From: Sipunculus nudus
Taxonomy: Eukaryota > Annelida > Sipuncula > Golfingiida > Sipunculidae
Assembly: GCA_026874595.1 (NCBI GenBank)
Contig: CM049321.1
Coordinates: 17,429,979 to 17,493,978, forward strand
Direction: 5' to 3'
Length of the DNA: 64,000 nucleotides
Made by a program: the position numbers and the translations under genes. Of the stretch, positions 23,061-34,405 are shown one piece after another. Each line of letters opens with the position of its first letter. The first letter of the stretch is position 1. Below the pieces are notes generated by a model that was not told where the DNA came from, did not search any database, and saw nothing but the letters and a program-made list of their open reading frames with translations.

Positions 23061-24910
23061 GCGCTTATAACGAAATCTTCTTATTTATGGCTGATATACG
23101 CCTGCTGACGTAGCAAGTCCCGACAGTCTTCTGATCAATCATCTCACATAATTTATATATGGGTTTTCATTAACTGTTTCAAACTAAATTGGACACGCCT
23201 CTAGAGAGCAAACCATGAGAAAAAGCAAAATAAGCAAGTGCATTGTTTTTGATGACTACAATAAACAACGTTGCTATAGAAACCGTCCGGACATAAATCG
23301 GTTCCCACGGAATTATTTTTGTCCTGAAATAAACATCAAATGAGGCAGCTGTGTTATCTAAACATAGCTCTCTCGCTAACACCTAACCATTACACTCTCT
23401 ATTTTTGTACAATAAATTATTAAAACAATAATCTGGTTAACTTAAATACGCAATAAAATAACTAAATCACAGTCCAGTCATCTGGTGTCAATTGAATACG
23501 GATTATTCATGTTAAATGATTATTTCAGTTTTAAGAGATATCTACATTTCATTGTTTGTATGGTAGAGAAAATTATTTTTTTACATAGTAAAATCATCAT
23601 AAAATTAACAACGAATCTGGGAGATGCCTTATCTGAACATTTCACATAATCAGAAACACTCATTATCCTTATTTAAAATTGTGGTCCTTAGGGTTAACTG
23701 TTCAGATAAATAAGTATTTCAATATTACAACTATTGGACATAAAAATATTGAATAAATGTTGAACGTGTTTTAAGGTTTATCAATGTTTAAAAAAAATCA
23801 GAGAATTTATTCGGCCGAACTTTGAATTTCCTAAAAAATGGAGTTTTTTGGCTTATTCGTATATACTCTTATGCAATTAGACATATTTCAGCCCATGCAA
23901 ACATTTCTTTAAAAATTTGTTTTATCGAAATAGCAACATGCAGTTAAATGTAACCAATGTGCTTGGCAGTATGTATATTCCTGACAAAAAGCTAGGTTGT
24001 TCAAATATCACATCTTTAACTGTTCTTGACTTTTAATAAGGTAAGCGCCACCTGTGTGGGCTTCACTTGGAAAGCGATTTCATATATCAAATGTCTGTTT
24101 TGCTTTTGATACTATTCTGGTGGCCTTGACTTATACCGTTGTGCCGGTGTTACAGAGAATAAAAAAGGCTCCATTTCGTTCCCGATGAAAAAAAGTCACG
24201 CCATTTATCGTTATGGGCCACCCAATAATAGTTGTCCTGCTTACTTTCCATTTGATCGCTTATAATCGTGCCGATGATAATTTTGGTAATTCTTGACAAA
24301 GACCTGGAGTGGAGAGGAATATGATGGTAACAATAATGTGTTGAATGATTATGATCATTTATGATAATGATAATATTGATGATGATGATGACATATGTAT
24401 TGATCATGCAAGGATAAGGTGGAGAATGGTAATCACGTGCCTATGTTGATGTGGGTAATTATTGAGATCTCATGGAAAAAAAATTCTGTCGTGCCGATGA
24501 AGGTCCGGGTACTGATGGATTTCATATCAAATCGATATAAAGGCAAAAACTACATGGAACTGACGTGGACAAAAATGTGTTCTGCAACCCGACTGCTGTT
24601 TTCATGATTACTAAGTATACTCTTTCATAGGAAAAATAGTTCCCTTGAAAGAAATGTATTGATACATTTAGAAAAAAAAGTTCAAATAATGTGAATAAAA
24701 GGCAGAGTTTTTTTAAATGGTTATTAAATGGTAAATGAACACAATGTATGGTAAGATTCAATAATAAAGCAATTTTTATCACGTATTTCCCCATGTTTAT
24801 GTACACGTTGTCGCCCATTAATGATACTATGATTTTCATAATCCAGGCCACCCTTCTTGTTGGTAGGAGCTGGTCTTTTTTAAAGGTTCTACAGTTTCTA
24901 TTTTTCCGAA
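23061..24910. other. Non-coding interval before the triplication
   Basis: No supported gene. Frames at 23,179-23,382, 24,150-24,407, 24,522-24,851 and 24,748-24,981 overlap on opposite strands and are AT-driven. A short GAT/ATG trinucleotide patch lies near 24,374-24,390. Confidence 0.55.
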
Positions 24911-27900
24911 CTATTAATATTATATGCCAAGAATACTTGTTGAGGCTACGGTGGATATCTCATAATACAAGAGAAAAATAACTGCTGTTCCTTAAATGAC
25001 AAGCCATTGAGTTTAACCATTATATTTTGTAAACTATATGTTGATTAGGTCATCACCGTATGCGTATCAGCATTGGATTCAGATACATCTTTAAGTGTTT
25101 TGAAACTGATCATGACCAAAATAAAGGACCCGAAATATCACCGCATATGAAATTTCCTTACAGTTTTGTTTTGGTTCATCACTTATTATAATACAATCCA
25201 AATACCAACAATCCATAAATTTAGTTGAACAATCATATACATATGTATATTATATTACAAAAATGTTAAGTCACAAATTAACGCATGTTTCCATGCAGAC
25301 GAAACCGTCAGACGTTAACAATTTCGTAATATATGCTGTTTATTAACTCTTCGCATCCCGCTTATAGAACACCATTGGGTTCGTTCAGCATCCATACACA
25401 ACCAGTATAATGACCTCGTGTAGTTTGCTAGGGCTACATCTCAATTAATATACTCTGTTTATCCTTGTGTCTCTGCCCACAAACTTTCATTTCAATACAG
25501 ACATATCTTTAGTTAATGCTTTCAGAAAAGTATAGCTTTAATCCAAGGCCATAAAACACACACAGTATTCTCCTTTCACTAAAATACGTAGGACGTGGTT
25601 CTAAAATCAATACCATATGTTGAAGTAAACCTTTCGGGGATTCAACCGTTCTGGACCGTAGATTGGATATATTACTTCTGCTTATCTCCCGTTAATGTTC
25701 CATAGTTTTCCTATAAATCTCCAATAAGCTGACCTGTTTATTATACATACCAAACTAATTCATAATTGATTCGTATACAATTTAAAGTTCTCTAAAGTTC
25801 TAGTATATCATGATATATACAATGAGGTTGGCATGAATATTACACTCTTGCTTGATTAGTTATGATTACTATTGTCAAATCTTTTGCGTCTCCACTGGGA
25901 AATAAATTGGTCCACTGAATGAAATGCAGAAATTGAAAGTTATAGCAATCTTCAAGATAAATTGAAGCTCATACCTTGTATCAGCTCATACTCCGGTAGC
26001 AGACGTGATTTAATCACTGAGCGGCTGTTGTTACTCATGGCAAACCATGACATTATATATCACCTTACTTCCTGCTATTAGAATTGGTTTATGTTGGTTT
26101 TAAAAGAAAAATGCAACACTGTAAGGCTCATTGGGCAATTACAGGCTCAATATATTGGTGTAATATACCTGTCGTGACAGCTTAATATTAATAATGGTCT
26201 GTTGGGCCGATTGATGAATCATCAGATGTACACGGGCGCCAGGAGAAGACGTATCCGGTGGCGAATAGTTTGGAGGTATTTTTTTTATTTATAAACATCA
26301 CGATTCGTGCCTATAGCTTGAAGGTTTACATGATCGGGAAGATACTTGACAGAGCCAGGCAAAAGATCATCTGCATTATCAATATTTCAACTGCAATGTC
26401 ACCAACAATACCATCATAATCATACAATAAACAAATCCTAATATTTCTTATATTTTTTATTCGTACTTCATATTCATCAGTTTATCATTTGCATTGACAC
26501 AAGTTGTCACACCACCATATCATATTACCATTAGTATAAACGTGATAACCATTTAACATCATTATCATTGGTACTAGGGATAATCAACATAAACAGCAGT
26601 ACTTAAATCCAATAATTTCAATCCCCACCAAAACAAAATTATTATAAAAAATATCCTGATGGATATAAACAATTATTTTACATATGAAAAATTTACTTTT
26701 TTATTTATGTTTCAAAATTGCGACAACGTATTTGACAAAACTGGGGTGTTTCACATTTGCCTTATCTTAAAACTTCCCGAATACTCTATACCGATTATGT
26801 CCAAATCAGTCACAATAATTTGTTTTTTGTTCTGTTTTAGAAATGTAAATATTTTCTTTAAAAGTTATTTCTCGAAGGCAAATCAGAAAAAACACATTTA
26901 GGTAAAATGATTAATGGAAAAAAAAGTGCGACCATAATGGCACTTATATAAATATACATGCATATATGCATTTATCCATCCATAGATACACCTGGGCCTT
27001 TTTTAATAATTATTCATGAAAGAAGAACGGTTTTCATTTCACATTTCAAACTGCTTTCAACTGATTTCTTATATAGTGGGAATTTGGCGAAAATAAAAAT
27101 TAACTGTTTTTCAAATATGGATTTTAGGGCTCGCCTAAACTTCTTGATTCGCAAATTGTTGTTCGAATAATTGCAAATTAATATAAAAGCTGAACGTACA
27201 CTACCGTTATAATACGCATGAAATATATTTTTTCCAATTAAAAGTCTCAAACTTCAGGAATATTCTTCAAAAATGGGAGTTGTGTACACATTCCTCTTTT
27301 TTATTTACGCGTGCTTTAGAGAAAAATAAAGTTCTCCTGAATGAACACTGAAACGAGGGCAATTTCCTCATAAAGGAAAGAGTAAAAGGATAAGAAGAAG
27401 TAACGTTGAAAGCGTTTCAGACGACTCTTGTATTTCCCTGAAGTGAAAGGTGATACGTATTCGTGACATTGCCAAAGGTCTTTCCTTGACCATTGACGTA
27501 TTCCAGGCAGAACATTTTGCTGCATCGGGTCTTGTAGATGAAAGGTAATGTATTTCAGGTGTAGCAGTCGTCTACAGGATACTCGAAGAAAATGTTACCA
27601 TTCACAGTGGGTGTAATTGTGAACATTTTCTTCAGACAATGCCCGTTTTTCTTACCATCAGGGTGGATATTGAGGCCAAAATGGATTAATCTGAGCACTG
27701 GAGACTTAGGTATTTTCTTGTGTCCGCTCTCCATTCTGACGCTATAATATATTGTTTGTCATAATAAAATGTAAGTAAATTAGTTCTTTAATTAAAATTA
27801 AATTGATTATTACACTTCCTTGTTGAATTATTAAAAGGCTGTTTATTCTGAGAGCAGTAAATTACCATTTTTGTGCTCAGCGCGAAGTAAAAAAAAAAGG

Positions 27901-29667
27901 CGGAAAAATCAACGTATCCCTAAAAGGAAGAATACTTTGCGTTTTTCTTAAGTTGCCTTTTTACGAAATCGGAGATAACACTTTGCATGCAGCATTTTAA
28001 GTAAATTTAAGCATTTATCCATCAGTATCAGATCAGTCGGCATTAAATAATTATTGCCATAATCATCAGCATTTCCCCTACCATTATCGTGATGATATGC
28101 ATGTATTTATCGTTTAAACCATTATTTGTATATTTTCATTCCATTACTACTACCATAGGAATGTATCCACATTAACAGAATTATGCTAACGACATTTTAT
28201 AATCACTGTTTCTAACTGGAGGGCAAGTCCTGTCAAACAACAACCCTGTAATGATGAACATATCTGTTGCAGGCAGGTATTTGACAACCTACGATTTCTG
28301 CTGCGGCTATAGCAGCTGCTGTCCCTGTTTAGCCCGATCCTCTGGTATTCCGCAACCTTTAATGACTACCAAACTAGGACCATTGAGTCAAGAACAGTGT
28401 CCCGCATCATTTGTTAAAATTTTTTTTGTACGATACAGGCAAATTAAATCAATTAAAATTTTTAGAACTCTCGACGGAATCCATGGATAGGAACAAAAAG
28501 AAAATCCCTGATAAAGAACAACATTACGGTCAGTGGTTATTTTAACCAATGATGTAATCAAAATGACACATTTCAGAAGCATAAAGGATAAAGATTCCAG
28601 TTGACATAACTGATCACTGTAACGCAACATGCAGTTCATATATGTTTAACAATTTTAAAACAAATAAAAGCAATTACCAGTCAGTACTAATTATCAAATT
28701 CAGCACCATATAATTGGAATCCCCAGTGGTTTACTGAAGATTTTCTGAGAGTTCAAATATCACTGAATAATCTATTGTTTTAAATATTTCGAGTTTTGCT
28801 ACAGGTGCATAGCCCCACAATGGCTAAAATGTTTGAAACGTGAAAGCGTATGTTGTTAAAATGCTTTCTTAATCTTTCGACTCAAATTTCAACAGAGGGG
28901 CGGCCGGCTACCAATCTATGGACCTTTATGCACTGTATCCAAAGCTATATTCAATAGGCCACGTCCTGTCCATAAAACCTGGAGAAGTGAAGGACCGCTT
29001 TCCCGCCTTGGAAACCGATTATATAATATTTCAGAGAGAAAATACTCTTTGACCCAGACTGGCTAATTATCAGCTATAATCAATTGACATTTAAGCTGGA
29101 AATAATCTCTAAAGAAAGTAAATTGAACAACATTTTAGCGGAAGCATTTTCCTCAGTTAATTGTGATAGCTGCTGTGACCATTATTAGCCCCTGAAGGAA
29201 GTTTCCCATGGTTAGAAGATATGACATTGTCGTTCGGCTGTCCTCGTTTATTGTTATGACGAGCATTAGGTATTATCTTGTTACTACAGCGGATACCTCA
29301 TCATTTTTTTCTCCTTATAACGCTCCCGTGTTAAGGACTGTAATATACGGACTTATGTGGTGTAGGAAAAGGGAATAATGCTCAAAGTCAGGAGATATTT
29401 TAGCGGTTCCGATTTTAGCTTTAATATTTATTTCGATATCCACAGCCACCAGTGAGAGCGCACTGCAGGCCCCGAGGTAAAGGATTTTAATACGTTTCCT
29501 TTTTTGTTTTATTAATTAGTACTAGAAATACCTGAACCCTAGAGGATATGAGTTTTGCCCAAGCCCAACACTATTAAAAAAAGTTGTGATTCATGAGAAC
29601 ATGTTATACACATAACATACACAATCAAATTTGAGACAAGAATAAGCAAACACTTATACTTAATAGG

Positions 29668-29853
29668 TTGAATTTTTTAGTTCTGTCGGTGTATTTAGTC
29701 CTATTATTCCCAACTAATGTGAGCACACGTTGTGACTATCATGAGTCCGTTGTTGCTTCGCTAATTAACGAGGACAATAATGGGACACCTGTGACGGTGT
29801 TATTTTTCGAAGACAAAAGTTCAAAGTATATAATGTTTGTGATTTGGTCATGA
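29668..29853 (+). pseudogene. Signal-peptide-like ORF in copy A
   Basis: A 61-codon frame opening with a hydrophobic run, LVLSVYLVLLFPTNVSTRC, that looks like a signal peptide with a cleavage site before the cysteine. It is followed by a polar, acidic segment containing SLINEDNNGTPVTVLFFEDK. The first codon is TTG, so it would need an upstream start or a splice junction. Corresponding positions in copy B (44,796-44,970) and copy C (58,500-58,650) carry stops and indels, though the ESVV region is still recognisable in B. Either an old short exon surviving only in A, or chance. No family recognised. Confidence 0.2.
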
Positions 29854-30470
29854 ATAGTATGCCAGAGTTTAAATACTCACTTTAGTCTGCGATATTGTCT
29901 TCTGATTAATATACAGTTCAATGATTAATTGTGCATTTTGGTTTTCTGTGCTTTTGCCTGCAAGTTGCCCTTCTATATTTCTTACTCAGTAGTCCACTAA
30001 AAACAAAACGCTAGATAAACATCTAATGTATAAAGTTGAAACATTACAAATAATGTTTTCAGTTAAAACGTAAATGTAACTCTGAAGGCACAAGTTAACA
30101 TTCATTTTCGAGAGAATCTTTCAGTAGCCATTATTCCATTTTGTATCAGGGATAAAAATCAGGGATAAATAAAAAAACTCACGGATCATATGTAATAGTT
30201 TAGCAATCAATAAGGCTTTTTCTTTGAAGACACATCTGTATGCACTAAACTGTCTTGAAACAATTCCATATTTGGATAAATCAATCAATATTTTATTCTG
30301 TATCGGTACCGTTATATATTTTATTAAAACGCCGACATTACTGTCAAAGAATAAATTATAGATATACAAAAAAAATAAAATATATCATAAGAGAACATGA
30401 GAATTGCTATGCACATTGAATAAAGACTTTCTTTAAAAATAAATACATGTATACGTTGCACCATCAACAT

Positions 30471-30764
30471 TTACTGCTGAATGTCGTAAGACAACGCTGC
30501 TGAAAGTATTCTAAATTTAGCTCTCTCCCTAACGCCCTCTCGAGATTTCTCATCAATGTCCATTCTAGGAGAGAAGCCTTGATCTAATTTTGGCTTCTCC
30601 TTAAAACCTAGGTTCTTAGTTTTAAGAAACATGGGAGGAAATGTTTCTGACGGCCAAAATATGGGTGGCATCCTGTGCCTTTTTGATGCGAACCACTCGT
30701 TGATATTTAAGGGAGAAAAGCGAATAAAACATGGAAAAAAGTAAACAAAAGAGGGAAAACCTTA
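30471..30764 (-). pseudogene. ORF shared by copies A and B (partner 45,673-45,876)
   Basis: A minus-strand frame open for about 95 codons in A, with matching residues in B in the same frame. The pattern ASK.H...P, then SETF, then KTK and FKEK appears in both. The B copy stops earlier, and C does not cover the region. The protein is lysine- and glutamate-rich towards its end. Absence of frame-shifting indels over about 60 codons is suggestive, but at this divergence it may reflect only few indels. No domain recognised. Confidence 0.2.
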
Positions 30765-30879
30765 GCGGAGCAAATTGTCAATTTTTCTGTCGAACGTCTA
30801 TAGAGAGGACAGAGTACTAATAGCAATTGTTTCTGAAAGCTTTTTCTTATCTTCTTCTTGGCTTTATTGACCACCAGGT

Positions 30880-31520
30880 GACAAAAAAAAGTACTAGCAT
30901 AAAAGAGCTGACAATTACCAACTATTTATGGTAGTACTTTTATAGATGCTCCTTGGATTTGCAGCCAGCTTATAATTACAACTGAGTGCTTTAAATGAGT
31001 TTTTTAAACATTTTTAGGAGCATCTCTTTTGGGTCCCACTGACAAAAATAGATTACCATCACAGGCAAGCTGCCGTTGACCCATTAAACTCAATTATTTA
31101 TAATACTGCTTTATGGTGTGTTCCATGGACCTACAGCAAGCTTACCACCTCTAATCCGAGAGGCGTTCAAGGGGACTCCGTTTAACAGGCCAATTATTTA
31201 TAATTCTGCTTTATGGTGTGTCCCATGGACCTGCAGTCAGCTTACAACAACTACTAAAAAAAAGAGTGTTTAAGGAATTCCGTTAAACTCGTCAAACCTT
31301 TTGAGAAAAAAATCACCATCGAATCATGCATCAACAGTACCCAAATAAATTTGCTAAAATTGCAACAGCAACAAAAGGGAGAGGTACATTTAAAATAACT
31401 ACATACTGAGTTTCATAAATGATAATTATGTGAAAAAAAGTTACCGTCTCAGACCAGCAGACGTTGACTAAAATTATTTATTGTACTGCTTTATATGACT
31501 TGCAGCCTCCTAACCATGCT
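30880..31520. repeat. Imperfect tandem modules inside copy A
   Basis: A block starting AATTATTTATAATACTGCTTTATGG and containing CCATGGACCT.CAG occurs twice in tandem at about 31,093 and 31,192 (period about 100 bp). A more diverged third version lies near 31,467. Longer related phrases (GTGACAAAAAAAAGTACTAG, CTGACAAAAATAGATTACCA, GTGAAAAAAAGTTACCG) precede them. The same arrangement is present in copy B at 46,080-46,745, so the modules predate the segmental duplication. Confidence 0.75.
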
Positions 31521-32570
31521 TGATGTAGGCTTTGCATCTTACAGGGTTTGGTTATCTACGGCATATTTATAAGTTCTTCCCTCTTAATAATCGCGCTAGA
31601 ATATTACCATCTCTGCTAAGTTACTTTGCCAAAATGCGCCTCTACTTAAACTGAATTATGTGATGCCTGTTTACCTATTGGCCTAGAATGACTGAAAACA
31701 TTCTGACCTCCTCGACTTTTTTTGTTGTACTCCAGAAAAAAAAAGACGAGGGAAAGAAGGAATTAAGTCGGATAAGCTTGACATTGAACCTTACCTCTGC
31801 CTTTGACATTAATATATCATAATTTTGTAGAAATTTTGTAGGCCAAGATCTCACGTTTGTAGAACAAAAGCGTTCATTTGTTTAATATAAGAGGGTAAAA
31901 GTAATGTTATTATGCTCTAGAGGACACCGTTCATAAAACATAGTAAGTTCTTTCAGTGAAGTAAACCTAAGTAACCCTTAATTTTATTTCCATGTTATCA
32001 TCAAGGTCTCTCAATAAATACAAGCACACATTAGCCTAAAATTTGCCTTTGGTGACTCTTATATACTCTTTAGCGAAAAGGCTAATGGCAGAGTGAATTA
32101 GAAGAAGTATATTTCGTAATCCGCTCGAGCCGATTGTATATTTTTTCTATAAGAAGCGCCAATACTAGAATTTAAGCATTTGCTTCCTAAGTATAAAAAT
32201 AATAATTTGACAAAAGTTAATGTAAACCATGTGTTTACTTAATAATTCTATAATGTCAATACAACTACCCAAATTTGAATCCGCCTGGCAAAACAAAGAA
32301 TATAATATATAATTGTTACCCCCGTTTAATATTTGTGATAACTTATGTTTAAAAAGAATTAAAAAAAATCGTGAATTCGCCAAAGAATCCTTTTAAAATA
32401 ACACACGAGAATTTTTAACGTAGAGCTTATAATATTGTCTAACAAGCACAACTACCCGCCGACAATTTTGTGATTTCGTCTTTACCGTCAGCAAAAATTA
32501 TTTTCTAGGCTTTGCATCTCACAAATGACACAATAAATAGACGGATATAATGTAAATTAGGAAACGTTAA

Positions 32571-32690
32571 GATTCTTCACGAAATAAAACACCGGAGAGA
32601 AACCTTGGAGGCTGCAAAATGTCAGTTATTTCGGGCTACGTCTAGAAGAACAATAGACCGTGTGAACGTCCTGGTATGGGTTTGCTGGCT
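32571..32690 (+). pseudogene. Helix-turn-helix-like fragment, copy A
   Basis: Codons from about 32,571 read NVKILHEIKHRRETLEAAKC, then QLFRATSRRTID. This fits the shape of a psq/CENP-B type helix-turn-helix: a KxxILxEI helix, a loop, and an AxxxFxxTSRxTI recognition helix. Such domains bind DNA in pogo-like transposases and in some transcription factors. There is a stop just upstream in this frame and no good start, so it is a remnant. It is nearly identical to its counterpart in copy B (47,725-47,840), with about 7 differences in 88 bases. Coding origin is inferred from the pattern alone. Confidence 0.3.
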
Positions 32691-33565
32691 TTTTGGAGCT
32701 TGCTCTGTGACAACTCTGCAACAAAATAGTGACTCAAAATTAATCAACACAGCCCACAGTACAACATCAATTTAATCGTATTCACTTAGCTCATTTGGTT
32801 ATTTTGATTATAAATATACTTTTAATCAAGGACAGAGAAATATACATTCTTCATCCTCCCCAAAGGGTGAAAAAAACTTTGGATGTGTGAAAATTTTGTA
32901 TTGGCTTTCCTATACATGACGTTATAATGTAAAAAGGGTAGGGTCAGTAAGGACAGGAGACATCAGCAAGTCATTCTCAGACCTAAATGTGTGACAGCAG
33001 AAAATAGTATCAGTCGTAGATGGTGACATTATTGGGTCATCCTTTAAATGAACGAAAAGGTTTCTTTGGTTTATCTGAATTTGTAATGTCTTGGATGAAA
33101 TTAATTTCATGTTATGATTCTCGTGGTAATTTAAGTGCGATTTCACCTTACTGGGGACAATCTTAAACAGGGATATAATGAATCACACCACCGGTAAATG
33201 TATACTCAACCTGCATACCGCAAGAATAGTGGTATGATTATAAGAATGCTTTTCTCTAGACGGCAGGCATTTTGCATGCACATGGTTGTAATCAGAACGA
33301 ACTTCCGAGCCTGCCGGCATAAGGCATGAGATAAGGAAGATTTAACACACTTTTATCCATTAAACTTCGTTCTATTAAATTTAATCTTGATTGACACACC
33401 ATAATCATAAATTAAATTATTTAGTTTTTAAATAGCTTATAAAAAGGGTACAACCAAAGTAGAATCATTTATTGGGCTACTTTTGTCATGCTAATTCCAC
33501 AGTTCATCACTTTATGTTTAAACCCTGCAGCGATCATCAATATAATATTAATTTTAAAAAGAAGC

Positions 33566-33572
33566 TCTCTCT

Positions 33573-33630
<58 letters not shown>

Positions 33631-33633
33631 TGT
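33566..33633. repeat. (CT)n microsatellite
   Basis: A CT tract of about 30 units with a short C-run near its start and a GT interruption near its end. Frames reading Ser-Leu repeats through it (33,472-33,676) are artefacts. Confidence 0.95.
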
Positions 33634-34009
33634 CTTCAGATACAGTACAAGGATAAAATTTGATCTGCATAATTAGTGTGGCGTTTTTAACGATGCATAT
33701 GGCTAACAGCAATTGTCCAATTCAAGACAGTCAGATGTTTAATTCACGCTTTAAAACAAACTGTCTACCATTTAAGCTTTCGTGTTTGGATGTAGACGTG
33801 TCTCCAGGAAACAGGAAATCGGTCCTTTACCAAACAAGCATACTCCTCGGGGATGATTTATCAAGCATAAGTTTGGCTTAACTTTTTTTTGTTTTTATAA
33901 ACCGTAAAAATCATAAAATCATAACCATTCTACAATCTATTATCTTTTAGAAGGGCTAATGTTCGCACTATTCAGTGGAGACCTATATTTTTACTAAAGA
34001 CCTAGTTAG

Positions 34010-34405
34010 GTGTTTAGACCTATGTTTAACACTAAGCCGTTGTTTTATTTAAGCGATCGTACAAGTAATATAGTACTTGCCAGGTTACGTTTGGGCTGCA
34101 GTTGTTTGAACTATGACTTATTTAAAATTGGTTTGGTCACAGATGCCAAATGTTCGTGTGGCCACTCATGTGAGGACCTGAATCATTATTTTTTGGCATG
34201 TCCGTTGTATACTTTACAAAGACATATTCTCTTCTGTTCACTGCAGCCAATTCTTCAACCAAGTGATATCAATGTTCATATCTTGTTATATGGATCAGAT
34301 AAGTCCTCTCATGCTGACAATGTTTACCTTTATACTTGTATTCAGAGATATATAAATGACACCTCACGATTTCCGCAATATTCATATAGACTGAATGCAG
34401 TATGA
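34010..34405 (+). pseudogene. 3' end of a non-LTR retrotransposon reverse-transcriptase ORF
   Basis: A 131-codon frame with the hallmark of the region after the reverse-transcriptase core in Jockey/CR1-like elements. It has LARLRLGCSCLNYDLFKIGL (residues about 22-41), then a zinc-binding motif CSCGHSCEDLNHYFLACPLY (about 48-67), spaced C-x-C-G...E-x-x-x-H-x-x-x-x-C. In intact elements this tail follows the fingers-palm-thumb and thumb-connection parts of the polymerase and helps bind template RNA. All catalytic parts, the endonuclease and ORF1 are missing. An in-frame TAG sits right before the GTG that opens the frame, so it is a 5'-truncated dead copy. Truncation at the 5' end is typical of target-primed integration. 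Downstream, AATAAA-type signals near 34,538 and 34,660 may mark the old 3' end. Superfamily beyond Jockey/CR1-like cannot be fixed from this tail. Confidence 0.82.
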
